Assembly (NCBI GenBank): GCA_900549085.1
Contig: URMO01000004.1
Location: 1 to 64,000 of the forward strand
DNA length: 64,000 nt
Reading direction: 5' to 3'
Source: an uncultured Collinsella sp.
GTDB lineage: Bacteria; Actinomycetota; Coriobacteriia; Coriobacteriales; Coriobacteriaceae
The notes under the pieces were generated by a model. The model saw only the letters and a list, made by a program, of their open reading frames with translations. It had not been told where the DNA came from and ran no database searches. The stretch's first letter is position 1; each line of letters opens with the position of its first letter. The translations under genes and the position numbers were made by a program. This document shows positions 25,802 to 35,854 of this stretch, in pieces.

Positions 25802-26519
25802 GGGGAAGATCCTCTCCCTCGGCCATGCGGCCGAGCAGAATCGCGGTTACGGGACGCAAGTCCTCGGGTACCGTCACCTTAAGGTTGTCGCGTGGGCTCT
25901 GGACGCAGCGGACACGCCCACCCATGCGCTCGACCAGCGACGAATCGTCCGTGCCGATAAAGCCCTCGGCAATCGCTGCGGCATGGGCGCGCTTCATGGC
26001 GTCGACACTAAAGATCTGCGGCGTCTGCGCGGCCCAGTACAGCTCGCGTGGCGGCGTCTCGACGATGTTGTCGCCATCGACAATCTTGAGTGTGTCGATG
26101 GCGGGCTGGCCGCACACGACACCATCGAGGGCACGGTCGCTCACGAGCACGTCGATAGCATGGTCGATGGCCTCAGTCGTAATGAGCGGACGAGCGCCAT
26201 CGTGAATGGCGACGTATTCAAAGCCTGCCGGAACCGCATGCACGCCGGCACGGGTGGAATCCTGACGGGTATTGCCGGCATCGGCAAAGCTGATGGGCGT
26301 GTCATAGTCAAACGGGTCGATGGCCAGGCGGCGCATCTCGGCACGACGCTCGGCAGGGCAAACCACAACGATGTGGCCGACCTTATCGCTACGGTCAAAT
26401 GCGCGGATGGACCAGCTCATAAGCGGACGACCCGCTACATTGACGAGCTGCTTGCCACCGGGGTTACCAAAGCGCTGGCCGCTGCCACCGGCAACAACCA
26501 CGGCGCATACGGGCGCCAT
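25791..26519 (-). CDS. ispD: 2-C-methyl-D-erythritol 4-phosphate cytidylyltransferase
   Basis: The 242-residue enzyme links CTP to MEP, two steps before IspF. The nucleotide-binding loop is VVAGGSGQRFGNPGGKQ, with the motif HDGARPL later. It shares one base with the disA stop codon (TAATG), so translation is coupled to disA. Confidence 0.96.
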   Translation of the reverse strand: MAPVCAVVVAGGSGQRFGNPGGKQLVNVAGRPLMSWSIRAFDRSDKVGHIVVVCPAERRAEMRRLAIDPFDYDTPISFADAGNTRQDSTRAGVHAVPAGFEYVAIHDGARPLITTEAIDHAIDVLVSDRALDGVVCGQPAIDTLKIVDGDNIVETPPRELYWAAQTPQIFSVDAMKRAHAAAIAEGFIGTDDSSLVERMGGRVRCVQSPRDNLKVTVPEDLRPVTAILLGRMAEGEDLPHVQ

Positions 26520-27586
26520 TATGCGTTCCCCTGTTTGGTGCCCTTCATGCGGTACAGGGAGTCCGCAAGAATGGCAGGGTTGTTAACGCCAAAGTCGCCC
26601 AGGCGCTCCGGATCCTCGCTGATGTCGTCCATGAGCTCCTGCAACGAGCCATACTCGTCGACGATCTTCTCGGCCACGCCGTCGCGCACGACAGACACGC
26701 GCGAAAGCGTGCGCAGGCCCAGCGGCGTCATGACGGAGTCCTCGTCCAGGTCGTCGTAGCCCAGAACCGCCGCCACATGCTGCGGATCGGACAAGTCCTT
26801 GGGCGTCATACGGGCAAGCTCAGCGCGAATTTTCTCGGCGTTTGCTTCGGAGGAGTCACTCGCGTAGTCGCGGATCATCAGGTCATACTCGGTATCCATA
26901 CTGGAGCCGGCGAGCTGCTCGAGCTGCATCTGCACGAGCTTGCCCTGGTTGCCCAGCTTGACAATGCAATCCTTAAGCTCGGTCTTTGCCTGCTGCATGA
27001 TCTCGAAGCTCGAGAAAATACCGGTAATGTCGGCGAGCGTAACGTAGTCGTCGAGCTCGAGGGCCGTCAGGCGCAGCAGGGAGCGATCGAGCGACTGACG
27101 GGTAGTCTGGAGCGTGGCGACGAGCTGGTTGACCGAGCTCATGATGGTGGTAACGGGCTGGATCTCGTAGCTCTTGCCGTGAACATACACGTTGACAACG
27201 GCACGACGGGCCGAGACCGAGATCACGATGGCATCCGTGAGCACCGACATGCGAGCGGCGGTGCGGTGACGCATACCTGTCTCGCTCGTGGCAAGCGAGG
27301 GATCGGGATTGAGGTGGAAGTTGGCGCGCAGGATCTGGGTGAGGTCACCGTCGATGACGATGGCACCGTCCATCTTGGAGAGCTCGAACAGACGGTTCGA
27401 GGTGAACGAAATGTTGAGCGGGAAGCCGTCGTTACCGGCAGCGAGCACGTTTTCGGTGTCGCCGACGCAGATAAGGGCGCCCAGGTGACCGGCGATGATC
27501 ATGTCGAGGGCGGTGCGGATCGGCTGACCAGGTGCCGTCAGGCGGATGGCCTGTTCCATACGCTTTTGCAGCTCGTTCTTATCCAA
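26519..27586 (-). CDS. disA: DNA integrity scanning protein DisA, diadenylate cyclase
   Basis: The 355-residue protein makes the second messenger c-di-AMP from ATP. The DAC domain fills residues 1-145 with MDGAIVIDG and TGMRHRTAAR; a helical spine and a C-terminal helix-hairpin-helix DNA-binding part (GLRTLSRVSVVRDGVAEKIV) follow. It starts the operon disA-ispD-ispF-cysS. The frequent partner radA is not next to it here. Confidence 0.95.
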   Translation of the reverse strand: MDKNELQKRMEQAIRLTAPGQPIRTALDMIIAGHLGALICVGDTENVLAAGNDGFPLNISFTSNRLFELSKMDGAIVIDGDLTQILRANFHLNPDPSLATSETGMRHRTAARMSVLTDAIVISVSARRAVVNVYVHGKSYEIQPVTTIMSSVNQLVATLQTTRQSLDRSLLRLTALELDDYVTLADITGIFSSFEIMQQAKTELKDCIVKLGNQGKLVQMQLEQLAGSSMDTEYDLMIRDYASDSSEANAEKIRAELARMTPKDLSDPQHVAAVLGYDDLDEDSVMTPLGLRTLSRVSVVRDGVAEKIVDEYGSLQELMDDISEDPERLGDFGVNNPAILADSLYRMKGTKQGNA

Positions 27587-27807
27587 GGCATCGCTCCCAT
27601 CGTATACGCTCCATAAACGCTAAATAGTTTCTCACGGTTTGTCCCCGCAGCAGCCACGAAATCCGATGCTTACAGAATGAGCGAACACCGCTTAGGTAGC
27701 TCATTTGGGACGGGGCTCCTTTGACTGCTCATGTGGTAGCATCGGGTCTCATATAAATGAGGGAGTAGTCGCGTAATCGGGCTCGCCCGCAGAGAGGGAG
27801 CCAGACT

Positions 27808-28386
27808 ATGGGACTCGCAGAGCTCGTGTTGCTCGCCGTTGGCCTTTCGATGGACGCCTTTGCCGTTTCCATCTGCAAGGGTCTCGGCATGAAAAAGATC
27901 AACCTTAAAGTCGCCGTGGTGCTCGGCCTGTTCTTTGGCGGCTTTCAGGCCGGCATGCCCGTGATCGGATGGGCGCTCGGCAGTCAATTCATGGGCATCA
28001 TCGGGCCCATCGACCATTGGATCGCCTTTATCCTTTTGGCCTTCATCGGCGGCAAGATGCTGTGGGAGGCCTTTACCGAGGACGAGGACGAGAGCGACAA
28101 CAAGAATGCCGAGAAGATTGACCTGATAGAATACCTGGTTCTCGCCATTGCCACCTCGATTGACGCCCTGGCCGTAGGCATCTCGTTTGCGGCGCTCTCG
28201 GTTGACATCGTGCCCGCTGTATCGCTTATTGGCATCACAACCTTTATCCTCTCCATCGCCGGCGTGGCGATCGGCCATACCTTTGGCGCGCGCTACGAAA
28301 AGCCTGCCACCATCGTGGGCGGCGTCGTGCTCATCCTCATCGGACTTAAGATCTTGCTTGAGCATCTGGGGATCCTCGCGATATAA
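27808..28386 (+). CDS. mntP: manganese efflux pump MntP
   Basis: The 192-residue membrane protein exports Mn(II). It has six hydrophobic segments in two repeats, each with acidic residues in the membrane (GLSMDAFAVSICKGLG, then ATSIDALAVGISFAAL), as in the family. The upstream 40 bases contain GGGAGTAG, which recalls the start of the manganese riboswitch, but the leader is too short to hold a full one. Confidence 0.92.
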   Translation: MGLAELVLLAVGLSMDAFAVSICKGLGMKKINLKVAVVLGLFFGGFQAGMPVIGWALGSQFMGIIGPIDHWIAFILLAFIGGKMLWEAFTEDEDESDNKNAEKIDLIEYLVLAIATSIDALAVGISFAALSVDIVPAVSLIGITTFILSIAGVAIGHTFGARYEKPATIVGGVVLILIGLKILLEHLGILAI

Positions 28387-28427
28387 AAAACGCCTCTCAT
28401 AAGCTCAACGTCAACGTGGAAGTCTCA

Positions 28428-28497
28428 TGCAGAGTTTTGCATAAGGCCTTTTCGTGCAGACTTTTGCATGTCATACTGATATGCAAAAGTCTGCACG
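28428..28497. promoter_or_regulatory. hipBA operator: three TGCAGACTTTTGCAT-type boxes
   Basis: The arm at 28453-28469 is the exact reverse complement of 28481-28497 (17 bases) with an 11-base spacer containing CATACT, a likely -10 box. A third, one-mismatch copy is at 28428-28442. This is the typical layout for HipB autoregulation. Confidence 0.82.
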
Positions 28498-28510
28498 TTA
28501 GGAGATTGCC

Positions 28511-28981
28511 GTGGATACCTTTCCCATCACCACGCCGCGCCAAGCTGGCATCTACGTGCGCCAGGCACGCGAGTCACAGGGGATCACCCGTGCGACCCTC
28601 GCTAAAAAAGCCGGTGTTTCGGAGCGCCTGCTCGCATCGCTCGAGCTGGGAGATGCCACGGGCATTCGGCTCGACAAGTTGCTGGCGGTTTTCGGTGCTC
28701 TCGGACTGGCTCTCGTTGCTCAAGGGAATATCGCCGACACGAAACATGAGCAGCCAGCCGACGCCCCGCATGCCGATTTGCAACCTTGTAGCACCCCCAG
28801 GTGCCATCACGCTCAACGTCCCCCTCATAGCCACCGTCGCTGCGCCGCCATTCCGGTTCTTGCAGACGCCCCCTTTACGTCCGAGCTCTATGACAAGGCC
28901 TTCGCCGATTTCGCCATATCCAATCTCGGAGTCTCAATTGCCGCAAACGCATCTGCCCAAACCAAGCCCGAAGGGAGATAG
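28511..28981 (+). CDS. hipB: HipB-like antitoxin / XRE-family regulator
   Basis: The 156-residue protein has an XRE-type helix-turn-helix in residues 12-70 (QAGIYVRQARESQGITRATL, then KKAGVSERLLASLELG). It should bind the palindrome just upstream and hold HipA inactive. GTG 28511 follows GGAG. The C-terminal 80 residues are longer than in E. coli HipB, and residues about 85-112 are rich in H, P and R, which looks unusual. It is four bases from hipA. Confidence 0.82.
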   Translation: MDTFPITTPRQAGIYVRQARESQGITRATLAKKAGVSERLLASLELGDATGIRLDKLLAVFGALGLALVAQGNIADTKHEQPADAPHADLQPCSTPRCHHAQRPPHSHRRCAAIPVLADAPFTSELYDKAFADFAISNLGVSIAANASAQTKPEGR

Positions 28982-28984
28982 CCA

Positions 28985-30289
28985 ATGGCCAGAAAAACGC
29001 TTCGGACTATTATTTGCGGCGTACCCGCAGGAACGCTCATGCAAGATGAGAGCGGTCTAGTCAGTTTTGCCTACGATCAAGATTATGACGGGCCAGCCCT
29101 ATCGACCAACATTCCCGTATCAAATCGCACATACGGCCAACAGGTCATGAATCCGTACTCGTTTGGCCTTCTGCCCGACAGCGAGGACCAACGAAAAGCG
29201 ATTGCCGTCGAATTCGACGCCAGGCCCAATAATCCCGTTGCGCTGCTCAGCCATATCGGACTCGACTGTCCGGGCGGAGTGCAGTTTTGCGCCGAAGAAG
29301 ATATCGACGCCGTCTTGCATCGCACTGGCGAATACCGCCCTATAGACGACCACGATATTGCTCTCCGTCTCAAGTCGATCAGAGATGACCACAATGCATC
29401 CTGGAGGGGGGAAGAGGAAGGTTGGTCACTCGGAGGCAATCAGGGCAAGTTCGCTCTCGCGCTCATAGACGGTCGCTGGTGCGAATGTGTGGGCTCCTCG
29501 CCCACGACGCATATTTTCAAAAATGGCGTTATCGGATTTAAACTTGAAGCTCTTAATGAGTTTGTCTGCATGAAAAGCGCCCAGCGCGCGGGTATCGCAA
29601 CGGCGAACGTTGAGTATCGCTTATTTGAGGACGAACCCGCCCTCATTGTTGAGCGCTATGACCGTGTGAAAGCCAAAGACGGAACAATCATGCGTCTACA
29701 CCAAGAAGACCTCTGTCAGGCCCTTGGAGTGATGCCCGCTCAAAAGTACACGGCAGACGGCGGCCCGACCGCACGCGATATTCAGGAACTCCTCGTCAAT
29801 ACGAGCCATCATCAACTTAACCTGTATCTGTTTACGCAGATACTGTTCTTCAACGCCGTTATCGGTGCACCGGATGCGCATGCGAAAAACTATTCCCTGC
29901 TACTCGGAAACGGCGGCACGGCCATGATGGCTCGTATGTACGATGTCGCGTCGGGTTTGGCGTATGAGCGCATGCGCCGCCGAGCGCGCCTTGCCATGAG
30001 CGTTGGCGGCGAAAATCGTGTGGGGCGCATCGGTCCAGGCGCTATCCGCCGATACCACGGTATGGGCGACCCCGCGCTGGAGGCGGCACTCACCGATGCC
30101 GGGCTATCCGAGAAGTTTTGCTTTGCGACCATGATGGACCTCGCCTACGAGGTACCCATTTGCATGGAAGAGGTCATGGACGAATACGCCGACCTGCCCG
30201 GCATGGCGGACCTGCGCGAGCATATGCTCGGCCCCGTCTGCGAAAACTGCCAGCGCACCCTCGACCTCATCAAGGCGGATATGGGCTAG
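28985..30289 (+). CDS. hipA: HipA-type serine/threonine kinase toxin
   Basis: The 434-residue protein is the toxin half of hipBA. HipA of E. coli phosphorylates glutamyl-tRNA synthetase and causes growth arrest. Key parts are a P-loop-like SLGGNQGK whose S148 aligns with the self-phosphorylated serine, SPTTHIFK, the catalytic APDAHAKNYSL (D297, N302) and the MYDVAS metal aspartate (D320). All appear intact, so the toxin is probably active. Confidence 0.88.
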   Translation: MARKTLRTIICGVPAGTLMQDESGLVSFAYDQDYDGPALSTNIPVSNRTYGQQVMNPYSFGLLPDSEDQRKAIAVEFDARPNNPVALLSHIGLDCPGGVQFCAEEDIDAVLHRTGEYRPIDDHDIALRLKSIRDDHNASWRGEEEGWSLGGNQGKFALALIDGRWCECVGSSPTTHIFKNGVIGFKLEALNEFVCMKSAQRAGIATANVEYRLFEDEPALIVERYDRVKAKDGTIMRLHQEDLCQALGVMPAQKYTADGGPTARDIQELLVNTSHHQLNLYLFTQILFFNAVIGAPDAHAKNYSLLLGNGGTAMMARMYDVASGLAYERMRRRARLAMSVGGENRVGRIGPGAIRRYHGMGDPALEAALTDAGLSEKFCFATMMDLAYEVPICMEEVMDEYADLPGMADLREHMLGPVCENCQRTLDLIKADMG

Positions 30290-30321
30290 GTGTCCGTAAT
30301 CTCCCATTTCCCAAAAGAAGA

Positions 30322-30358
30322 GAGGGGGCACCCGTCGCAAAAGCTCGGGTGCCCCCTC
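30322..30358. terminator. bidirectional terminator between hipA and pepD
   Basis: GAGGGGGCACCCG at 30322-30334 pairs with CGGGTGCCCCCTC at 30346-30358. Confidence 0.8.
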
Positions 30359-30415
30359 ACGCAATGTCATTTGCAATCCACCAGCACGTGGCTCGGACTG
30401 CTGCTAGCGCAACCT

Positions 30416-31873
30416 TTACGCAGCGAGGCGCTTGAGGACGTCGATGAGCAGCTCGTAGAAGCGCTCGGCAGAAGCGAGCTCCATGCTCTCGTCCGGGGTG
30501 TGGACATCGGAGAGCGTCGGACCCACGGCGATGGCGTCCAGGCCGTGCAGGGCCTCGGCAAACAGGCCGCACTCAAGGCCGGCGTGGATGGACTCGATAC
30601 GCAGCTCGGAGCCAAAGAGCTCGCGATAGCTCTCGACAAAGACGTCGCGGATCGGCGAATGCTCGGCATAGCTCCAACCGGGATACTCGAACTCAAACTT
30701 GGCATCGAAGCCCAGGACATCGGCCAGCATCTGCAGGCGGTCCTTGAACTCGTTCTGCAGCGAGGTGATCGAGGAGCGCGGGGACAGCATGATCTTGACC
30801 TGGTCGTCAGAGGTGGCAACCACGCCGATGTTGGAGGAAACCTCGACGGAGCCGTCGGTGGCGACGTTGCGGCGAATCACGCCGTTAGGGGCAAGACGCA
30901 GAGCGCGGATGAGAGCAAGCGCGGACTTCTGGTCCATGGCCTCGACCTCGGCGTCGTCGGCAATCTCGACGGTGCAGGTAAAGCCGGGGTCGAAGACCTC
31001 GAGCTCGGCGGTGACGTCGGCGATGATGCCACGGGCGACCTGCGCCGCGGCTTCGGCCGCAGCGTGATCGGCATAGACCAGAACAGCCTTGCACTCACGG
31101 TTGATGGCGTTGTCCTTGGTGCCGCCGTTGAAGCTGACGATGGCGGGCTCGCCGGCAACCATCAGGCGGTCGATGATGCGGGCCATGATGAGGTTGCCAT
31201 TGCCGCGCTCCAAGTGGATATCGCTGCCGGAGTGACCGCCCAGCAGGCCGGAGATGTCGAGTGTGAGGGTGCTACCGGTCTTGTGCTCGCGCACGATGGG
31301 GCAGGTGTAGGTAACGACGACGCCGCCGGCGCAGCTGACGGTGGCAACGCCCTCTTCCTCGGAGTCAAGGTTGATCATAGTACGGGCGCTAATCTGGGAC
31401 TTGTCGAGCGTCTCGGCACCGACCAGGCCAGTCTCCTCGTCGGTGGTGAATACGCACTCGAGGGCCGGATGGGCAATCGAATCGTCGTTGAGCACGGTAA
31501 GCATAAGCGCGACGGCGATACCGTTGTCGGCGCCCAGAGTGGTGCCGTTAGCGGTGAGGACGCCGTCCTTGACGACCAGGTCGATACCGTCGGTCGTAAA
31601 GTCGTGCTCGACGGAACCCAGCTTGTCGCACACCATGTCGATGTGACCCTGCAGCATCACGGTCGGGGCATTCTCGGCGCCGGCAGATGCGGGCTTGCGA
31701 ATGATGACGTTGTAGACCTCGTCCTGATACACATCGAGACCGCGCTCCTTGGCAAACGCGACCAGGAAATCGCTGATGCCCTTCTCGTTGCCAGAACCAC
31801 GGGGGATCGCGCTGACCTCCTCAAAGAAATGGAACAGCTGGGCGGGCTCGTAGCCGGTAATCTTGTAGTCCAT
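30416..31873 (-). CDS. pepD: aminoacyl-histidine dipeptidase (M20 family)
   Basis: The 485-residue zinc peptidase splits Xaa-His and other dipeptides in the cytoplasm. Metal-site motifs are GHIDMVCDK, GADNGIAVA and DEETGLVGA; the lid domain lies between about 200 and 390. ATG 31873 follows AGGAGG, and a longer frame to 31978 is in the leader. Confidence 0.93.
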   Translation of the reverse strand: MDYKITGYEPAQLFHFFEEVSAIPRGSGNEKGISDFLVAFAKERGLDVYQDEVYNVIIRKPASAGAENAPTVMLQGHIDMVCDKLGSVEHDFTTDGIDLVVKDGVLTANGTTLGADNGIAVALMLTVLNDDSIAHPALECVFTTDEETGLVGAETLDKSQISARTMINLDSEEEGVATVSCAGGVVVTYTCPIVREHKTGSTLTLDISGLLGGHSGSDIHLERGNGNLIMARIIDRLMVAGEPAIVSFNGGTKDNAINRECKAVLVYADHAAAEAAAQVARGIIADVTAELEVFDPGFTCTVEIADDAEVEAMDQKSALALIRALRLAPNGVIRRNVATDGSVEVSSNIGVVATSDDQVKIMLSPRSSITSLQNEFKDRLQMLADVLGFDAKFEFEYPGWSYAEHSPIRDVFVESYRELFGSELRIESIHAGLECGLFAEALHGLDAIAVGPTLSDVHTPDESMELASAERFYELLIDVLKRLAA

Positions 31874-32021
31874 GGTGCCTCCTTGGCGCAACTGGTTAGA
31901 CAATAAGACATGCGCCTTGTATATTCCCAGACTTCGTTTGCATAAACCAGTCGAAAACGCCGAGCGCTCTCGCATCATCGGCTAACGGCGAGGAAACGCC
32001 ACTTTATCAAGATAAAGCAGG

Positions 32022-32549
32022 TTAGACGGGCCGCGCCGAAGGGACGTTGGATCCTTCAACCAACTTCAACGCCTGTTGAACGTTAATGCATACACCATTG
32101 GTATGCTTAATAAGATTCTTGTCCTCGGTCACGACGTAATCGGCATCAATGCGATTGGCGACGCCCAGCATCAGGTCGTCCTCAAAGTCGTTGTGATGAT
32201 ACTTGAACACAAAGGAGTCGAAGACCTCGTCTGCACCGACCGAGGCAATAATCGACTTTTGCCGAATCAGGCGAACGCACGCCCACGCTGTCTCGTCGGC
32301 ACCGGCGATGGCTTCGGGAGTGAGAGCCCCCTCACGGCGGGCGTCGGCCTTCATCGTCCTTCCCAGAATGTAATAGACGTCTTTGACAGACAGGGAGGAC
32401 GAGAAGAGGACGATATCCTCCGCTTCCGCCGCGCGAGAAAGGAGCTCGACTATCGGCCTGGTCGCATTCGTGCGAGCGAGAAAGTAATCTAGCCAGACGT
32501 TCGTGTCGATCAGCAGCTTGAGCACACGTTTCGTTCCGACGCCGCTCAT
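32022..32549 (-). CDS. PIN-domain toxin (VapC-like ribonuclease)
   Basis: The 175-residue protein has the PIN fold with acidic residues in LLIDTNVWLDYF, the middle VKDVYYIL and the late DFEDDLMLGVAN, and ADYVVTEDKNL. Such toxins cut tRNA or rRNA. ATG 32549 overlaps the antitoxin stop codon by four bases (ATGA), the usual coupling in toxin-antitoxin pairs. Confidence 0.85.
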   Translation of the reverse strand: MSGVGTKRVLKLLIDTNVWLDYFLARTNATRPIVELLSRAAEAEDIVLFSSSLSVKDVYYILGRTMKADARREGALTPEAIAGADETAWACVRLIRQKSIIASVGADEVFDSFVFKYHHNDFEDDLMLGVANRIDADYVVTEDKNLIKHTNGVCINVQQALKLVEGSNVPSARPV

Positions 32550-32914
32550 AATTCGATCCAATCACTGAATCTCTCGCTCATCATTTGATCGTATAACTCG
32601 TCGTAATCAAAGGCTTCATCGGGGCTCGGCCTCTGAATCGAGAACCGCTCATAAAAATTCGAAATTAACGCAGCCCCTTCCGAGACGCGGGACGAACTCA
32701 CCTTCGATCGTATGTCGTCAGGCAGGACTTCGTCATCATTCTTTTTTGCGACGGGCATATGACCGTTCTCGGTCAAGTACTGCCACAGCTCCCTCACAGC
32801 TTGAGACGGCGTCATGCCGATATGCGCCAGCACGGCGTCCCCAGCCTCTTTGAGTTGGCGATCCATGCGTACATTCATCTGGACCGGCCGTGAGTCGAGT
32901 ACCGATATAGGCAT
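32546..32914 (-). CDS. RelB/DinJ-like ribbon-helix-helix antitoxin
   Basis: The 122-residue protein begins with a ribbon-helix-helix segment (VQMNVRMDRQLKEAGDAVLA, then GMTPSQAVRELWQYL) as in DinJ/RelB, and ends in an acidic tail likely to wrap the toxin. It pairs with a PIN toxin rather than a RelE/YafQ type. The start has GAAGGAG and is close to the palindromic operator. Confidence 0.82.
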   Translation of the reverse strand: MPISVLDSRPVQMNVRMDRQLKEAGDAVLAHIGMTPSQAVRELWQYLTENGHMPVAKKNDDEVLPDDIRSKVSSSRVSEGAALISNFYERFSIQRPSPDEAFDYDELYDQMMSERFSDWIEL

Positions 32915-32926
32915 GCTAGCTCCTTC

Positions 32927-32957
32927 TGCTATACATATTTGTATTTCGAGTATAGCA
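32927..32957 (-). promoter_or_regulatory. toxin-antitoxin operator TGCTATAC...GTATAGCA
   Basis: Two perfect 8-base arms are 15 bases apart. On the minus strand the distal arm includes TATACT, a good -10 box, so bound antitoxin would cover the promoter. Confidence 0.7.
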
Positions 32958-32972
32958 CCATTTACTCATAAA

Positions 32973-33004
32973 AAGGGGCGCCCCGACAGGAGTGCCCCTT
33001 CGCA
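32973..33004 (-). terminator. terminator after clpC
   Basis: AAGGGGC at 32973-32979 pairs with GCCCCTT at 32994-33000; A residues to the left give the minus-strand T run. Confidence 0.75.
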
Positions 33005-33019
33005 AAGCTATGTTAATCC

Positions 33020-35662
33020 CTACAGCGCGCCGGAACCGGCTTGCATCATGCCGCCGGGGCCCGAGGTCACGCCGCCGCTCACGGGCGCGGCGTTGCCGGT
33101 GTGCGGTGCCGCCGGAGCGGTATCGCCACCGAGCGTGCCCGCCGGACGCGGTGCCGGGATCTCACCCGTGCCGTGGCTAAAGACAAACTTGCCATCGGCC
33201 ACGTCGCACAGGACGGTATCGCCCTCGCCCCACTCGCCGGCCAGAAGCTCCTCGGACAGCGGGTCCTCGATGAGCTTTTGGATGGCACGGCGCAGCGGAC
33301 GCGCACCGTTGGTGAGGTCGGTGCCCTCGGCCACGATCTTGTCATAGGCCGCATCGGTGAGCTTGATGTTCATGCCGTTGGCAATCAAACGCTGACGCAG
33401 GTCGTCCACCAGCAGGTGCGCGATCTTGGTGAGATTCTCGCCCGAGAGCTTCTGGAACACCACGATGTCATCGATACGGTTGAGCAGCTCGGGGCGGAAC
33501 AGGCGCTTGAGCTCGCCCATCGCGCGACCACGGATCTCACTCGACGTGAGACCCTGCTCGCCGGTGGTGCCAAAGCCCACGCTCGCATCCTGCGCAATCT
33601 CGCGGGCGCCCACGTTGGACGTCATGATGATCACGGTGTTGCGGAAGTCTACCGTCTTGCCCTGGCTATCGGTCAGGCGGCCCTCCTCCAGCACCTGCAG
33701 CAAGATGTTGAAGATATCGGGGTGCGCCTTCTCGATCTCGTCGAACAGCACGACCGAGTACGGGTGACGACGAACGGCCTTGGTGAGCTGGCCGCCCTCG
33801 TCGTGACCGACGTAACCCGGAGGGCTACCGATGAGCTTGGAGACCTCGAACTCGCTACCGAACTCGGACATGTCGAAGCTGATGAGCGCATCCTTGCTGC
33901 CAAAGAGGTACTCGGCGAGCGTCTTGGCGAGCTCGGTCTTGCCCGTGCCGGTGGGACCCAGGAAGATAAAGCTGCCGCCGGGGCGACGCGGGTCCTTGAG
34001 CGGCGAGCGGCTGCGGCGCACGGCTTTGGCAACTGCCTCGACAGCCTCATCCTGACCGATGATGCGCGTCTTGAGCACGCTTTCGGCCTGCAGCAGGCGA
34101 CGGCTCTCGCTCTCGGTAAGCGAGGACACCGGCACGCCCGAAGTCACGGACACGATATCGGCAATCTGACTCACATCGATGGTGAGCGGGCTGGCGTCGA
34201 GCTCGGCGGTCCAGGCGGCCTTGGCCTCGGCGAGCTCAATCTCGGCGGCCTTCTGTTGCTCGGTGATCTCGGCGGCCTTGTTCATGTCGTCGCTCTCGGT
34301 GGCCTCCTGCGCGGCGGCCTTAAGCTCCTCCACGCGATGCTCGGCCTCACGCACCGGCTCGGGCGCGCGATTCGCGGCGATGCGAGCGCGGGCACCGGCC
34401 TCGTCAATGAGGTCGATGGCCTTATCGGGCAGGAAGCGATCCTGGATGTAGCGGTTGGAAAGGTTCGCGGCAGCCTCGATAGCACCCTGCGTATAGCGCA
34501 CATGGTGATGCTCCTCGTAGCGCGGCTTGAGCGCGGTCAGGATCTTGACCGTGTCCTCGACGCTCGGCTCCTCGACATCGATGGTCTGGAAGCGACGCTC
34601 GAAAGCCGGGTCCTTGGTGAGGTACTTGCGGAATTCCTCGGCCGTGGTGGCGCCGATAATCTGGAAGGCGCCGCGCGCGAGCACGGGCTTGAGCATGGAG
34701 CTCGCGTCGATGGAGCCCTCGGCAGAACCGGCACCGATGATGGTGTGCATCTCGTCGATAAACAGGATGACGTCGTCGGCTTCGGTGGCCTCTTGGATCA
34801 CGTTCTTGAGGCGCTCCTCAAACTCGCCGCGATACTTGGCGCCCGCCACGAGGCCCGGCAGGTCGAGCGTCCAGATATTCTGGTTCATGAGGTTCTCGGG
34901 CACGTTGCCGGCTGCAATCTGCTGAGCCAGGCCCTCGACGATGGCCGTCTTGCCCACGCCGGGGTCGCCCAGAATGAGCGGGTTGTTCTTGGTGCGGCGC
35001 GAAAGAATTTCCATCATACGCTGGACTTCCTTTTCGCGACCAATTACAGGGTCGAGCTCGCCGTCGCGCGCCTTCTGCGTGAGGTTAGTCGCGAACTGCT
35101 TAAGCGTATCGGTGCCACTCCCCTTTTGCTGAGAGGCATCCGAGCCGCTAAAGAACGGCAGGCCCGCACCGGGACGACCAGCACCGGCGCCGGCGAGCGG
35201 ACGCTTCTTGTCCTGGTCCTTGGCGGTGAGTTTCTCGATAGCCTTTTTGATAGAGGCGGACGACACACCCAGGCGCATGAGGATGTCCATGGCCATGCCG
35301 TTGCCCTCTTCGACGATGCCGATCAGCAAGTGCTCGGTCGACACGTAGGTCTGGTTGTTCTCACGCGCCACGCGGAATGAACGCTCCATCACGCTAATGA
35401 CGAGCGGCGTAAAGGCGAGCTTAGCGGCCTCGGTCTCCTCACTGGGCTCGGGAACGGTGGTCTGGACCTCTTTGAGGGTGTCCATGATGTCATCGTAGGA
35501 GATGTCGAGCGAACGCAGTGCCTCGGCGGCAATGCCCTCGTCCTCCTTGGCAAGCGCGAGCAGCAGGTGCTCGGTGCCCACCTTATTTGAATGAAGATCA
35601 AGCGCCTCTTGCTTGGCCATGGACATGACCTTACGCGCGCGATCGGTAAATCTATCTAACAT
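33020..35662 (-). CDS. clpC: ClpC-type AAA+ unfoldase
   Basis: The 880-residue ATPase unfolds proteins for ClpP or for refolding. Two Clp N-repeats fill residues 1-145; AAA domain 1 has GDPGVGKTA, a coiled middle region follows ([16 protein letters not shown]), and AAA domain 2 has [10 protein letters not shown]. The short middle region fits ClpC rather than ClpB. The C-terminus has a proline/glycine-rich tail. ATG 35662 is the first with the conserved [11 protein letters not shown]. No CtsR gene is next to it. Confidence 0.94.
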   Translation of the reverse strand: MLDRFTDRARKVMSMAKQEALDLHSNKVGTEHLLLALAKEDEGIAAEALRSLDISYDDIMDTLKEVQTTVPEPSEETEAAKLAFTPLVISVMERSFRVARENNQTYVSTEHLLIGIVEEGNGMAMDILMRLGVSSASIKKAIEKLTAKDQDKKRPLAGAGAGRPGAGLPFFSGSDASQQKGSGTDTLKQFATNLTQKARDGELDPVIGREKEVQRMMEILSRRTKNNPLILGDPGVGKTAIVEGLAQQIAAGNVPENLMNQNIWTLDLPGLVAGAKYRGEFEERLKNVIQEATEADDVILFIDEMHTIIGAGSAEGSIDASSMLKPVLARGAFQIIGATTAEEFRKYLTKDPAFERRFQTIDVEEPSVEDTVKILTALKPRYEEHHHVRYTQGAIEAAANLSNRYIQDRFLPDKAIDLIDEAGARARIAANRAPEPVREAEHRVEELKAAAQEATESDDMNKAAEITEQQKAAEIELAEAKAAWTAELDASPLTIDVSQIADIVSVTSGVPVSSLTESESRRLLQAESVLKTRIIGQDEAVEAVAKAVRRSRSPLKDPRRPGGSFIFLGPTGTGKTELAKTLAEYLFGSKDALISFDMSEFGSEFEVSKLIGSPPGYVGHDEGGQLTKAVRRHPYSVVLFDEIEKAHPDIFNILLQVLEEGRLTDSQGKTVDFRNTVIIMTSNVGAREIAQDASVGFGTTGEQGLTSSEIRGRAMGELKRLFRPELLNRIDDIVVFQKLSGENLTKIAHLLVDDLRQRLIANGMNIKLTDAAYDKIVAEGTDLTNGARPLRRAIQKLIEDPLSEELLAGEWGEGDTVLCDVADGKFVFSHGTGEIPAPRPAGTLGGDTAPAAPHTGNAAPVSGGVTSGPGGMMQAGSGAL

Positions 35663-35854
35663 GCTCGTTTCCTTACATGAGTTCATCGAAATCAAAACGC
35701 CCGCCCGTCGGCGGCGCTTTTGTCTCTTTACCCACAGGTTGTCTATGTTAACAGCTGGAGGAATATCTATAAACCCGGCTCACATGAATGCAGGTTATGA
35801 CCGCATCGCGGGACTCACCGCGCGATGCGCGACAGGCGCCCCGCAAGAGAAACC

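Noticed and set aside
27761..27807. GGGAGTAG before mntP as a yybP-ykoY manganese riboswitch
   Set aside because: Only the first conserved box is seen, and 47 bases before the start codon are too few for the known fold.
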